Of a stretch of DNA of 64,000 nt, positions 62,854-64,000 are shown in pieces. The stretch's first letter is position 1, and the number at the start of each line of letters is the position of its first letter. Made by a program: the position numbers and the translations under genes. Source of the stretch: Bacillota bacterium (lineage in GTDB: Bacteria > Bacillota > Clostridia > Lachnospirales > Lachnospiraceae); NCBI GenBank assembly GCA_023435895.1, contig JAEZLH010000027.1, positions 402,104 through 466,103 on the forward strand, given 5' to 3'. The notes under the pieces were generated by a model. It worked only from the letters and a program-made list of their open reading frames with translations, did not search any database and was not told the DNA's origin.

Positions 62854-63882
62854 TCACTTAGCAAACGTACTACACATCCAATCATAGAATTTTTCCTTCT
62901 CTTCCAGTTGTGGATAGTGTGCTGAGTTCTCAAATACTACCATCTCATGTGGAGCTTGTCCGGTTAAGCTATTCAGGTATTCCTCTGCGGCTTTTGGTGA
63001 AGTCATACAATCATATTTACCCATTGCAAAATATACAGGTATATCAATCTCACTCACAATATCAGTAATTGGATTTTTTAGTGCTTCCATAATTAGTGTA
63101 TCTTGATACTTGGCGGATGCTACATAAAATCGAATTGCATCAAGCAAATTATACTCGCTACCAAAGAGAAAACCATTTAAATAATCCAAATTTTCATTGA
63201 TATTGCGCGCAGCGAATCCATATTTCCTTACATAATTTCGTGGTGTAATTTCCTTACCTTTTGATATTGACGTTTCTAAACCATTTAAATATGTAACATC
63301 ATCCTTATTTCCCGCCTTTCTCGCTGCTTCAATACATTTATTTAATCCATCCAACTCACTTTCAATCGTGTTTGACATTTGACCTATTCCTATATAAGCA
63401 CGATACAATTTCGGTTCCTTCGCCGCAGCCATTGTGGCAATGTAAGTTCCATAGGAATGACCTATCAAAATCACTTGTTCTTGCTTCAAATACTGCTTGA
63501 TATACTCTGTAAGTGCAATTAAATCATCTACATGATTAGTGGCAGTTACACCAGAATAGTCCGTTCCGAACTTATACGATTTTCCACTTCCTCGCTGGTC
63601 GTAATGGATAATAGTAAACTTCTGCTCCAACAAATCCTGATATCCTCTAATATACGGGATTTCCGAACAACATGGACCACCATGTACAAATATAAGAATT
63701 GGATTATCGCGGTTGCACCCACGTATCATAACCTCAAGGTCTGTTCCGTTAATCTCAACTTTTCGCAACTGGCTAATACTATTTTTATTTGATATTTTCG
63801 GTGTCCATGTAGGAAAACATAATCTTACAATGATTAATAATATCAATATAATGCCAAACCATTTAACTACTTTAACCCACAT
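62854..63882 (-). CDS. Membrane-anchored S33-type alpha/beta hydrolase
   Basis: The 342-aa protein has an N-terminal membrane helix (residues 7-24) and a prolyl-aminopeptidase-like fold: FVHGGPCCSEIPY, IIHYDQRGSGKSY, and GHSYGTYIATMAA with the nucleophilic Ser. CMTSPKAAEEYL and VFENSAHYPQLEE supply the acid and His regions. It would act outside the cytoplasm on peptides or esters. The - strand orientation opposes the esterase. Confidence 0.88.
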   Translation of the reverse strand: MWVKVVKWFGIILILLIIVRLCFPTWTPKISNKNSISQLRKVEINGTDLEVMIRGCNRDNPILIFVHGGPCCSEIPYIRGYQDLLEQKFTIIHYDQRGSGKSYKFGTDYSGVTATNHVDDLIALTEYIKQYLKQEQVILIGHSYGTYIATMAAAKEPKLYRAYIGIGQMSNTIESELDGLNKCIEAARKAGNKDDVTYLNGLETSISKGKEITPRNYVRKYGFAARNINENLDYLNGFLFGSEYNLLDAIRFYVASAKYQDTLIMEALKNPITDIVSEIDIPVYFAMGKYDCMTSPKAAEEYLNSLTGQAPHEMVVFENSAHYPQLEEKEKFYDWMCSTFAK

Positions 63883-64000
63883 TATTCATAGTGGCATGAA
63901 TGTAAAGTTATCAGCCACAAATTAACCTAATTAGTCTGATCGCTATCGTAGGGGATACTTTTCCTTTGAAAAAGGGCAGACTTCACCTGTCATATTTAAT
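63883..64000. other. Promoter-side end of the window
   Basis: No gene or clear site is seen in these last 118 bases. Confidence 0.3.

Overview
The window is AT-rich DNA with strong AGGAGG-type ribosome binding sites, many TTG/GTG starts, an Rnf complex, radical-SAM enzymes and a large set of acetyltransferases. This points to an anaerobic low-GC Firmicute, most likely a Clostridia member close to Lachnospiraceae. No rRNA, tRNA, CRISPR array or prophage was seen.

Layout. (1) 1-40 kb, mostly + strand, is a long run of independently transcribed singleton genes: GNAT acetyltransferases, VOC/glyoxalase-fold proteins, P-loop kinases, a Nudix hydrolase, a CatA-like acetyltransferase, GrpB, dihydrofolate reductase, a nitrilase, hydrolases, an arginase-like protein and a LysE exporter. 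Several short gene remnants lie between them. Embedded in this stretch are an ABC exporter (14.7 kb), the rnfDGEAB operon (16.7-20.3 kb) that starts without rnfC and has a promoter plus a terminator-like leader, a radical-SAM pair (25.3-27.5 kb) and a PadR-controlled membrane-protein operon (38.1-39.8 kb) with two operator palindromes over a consensus promoter.

(2) 40.5-50.4 kb is an accessory island. It holds a frameshifted pseudogene, an unrecognised 404-aa protein, an IS3 remnant, a Gabija-like anti-phage pair (OLD-family ATPase/TOPRIM nuclease plus UvrD-type helicase) whose helicase frame is broken in an A5 tract, a tiny zinc-ribbon protein, a nested inverted-repeat element, and a decayed IS91-type transposase with a tyrosine recombinase, both frameshifted.

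(3) 50.9-53 kb (- strand) has a serine hydrolase with an in-frame stop and a secreted DUF3888-like protein. (4) 53.4-59.6 kb (- strand) is an arsenic-resistance cluster: arsR, acr3-type arsB, arsD, arsA, plus a second ArsR regulator with a CoA-disulfide-reductase/rhodanese flavoprotein. Unusual tandem repeats of 61 bp and 36 bp lie inside and upstream of it. (5) 60-62.7 kb carries an IS4-type transposase whose ribosome binding site is folded in a hairpin, next to an esterase gene that appears to have lost its 5' end. A membrane-anchored S33-type hydrolase (- strand) ends the window.

Functional links. RnfDGEAB should couple ferredoxin/NAD redox chemistry to ion pumping, but needs RnfC from elsewhere. 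ArsR/ArsD/ArsA/Acr3 sense, chaperone and export arsenite. The Gabija-like pair would sense and cleave phage DNA if the helicase can be made full length. The density of one-base frameshifts in the 40-52 kb region means either real decay or sequencing indels. Raw reads would settle this.
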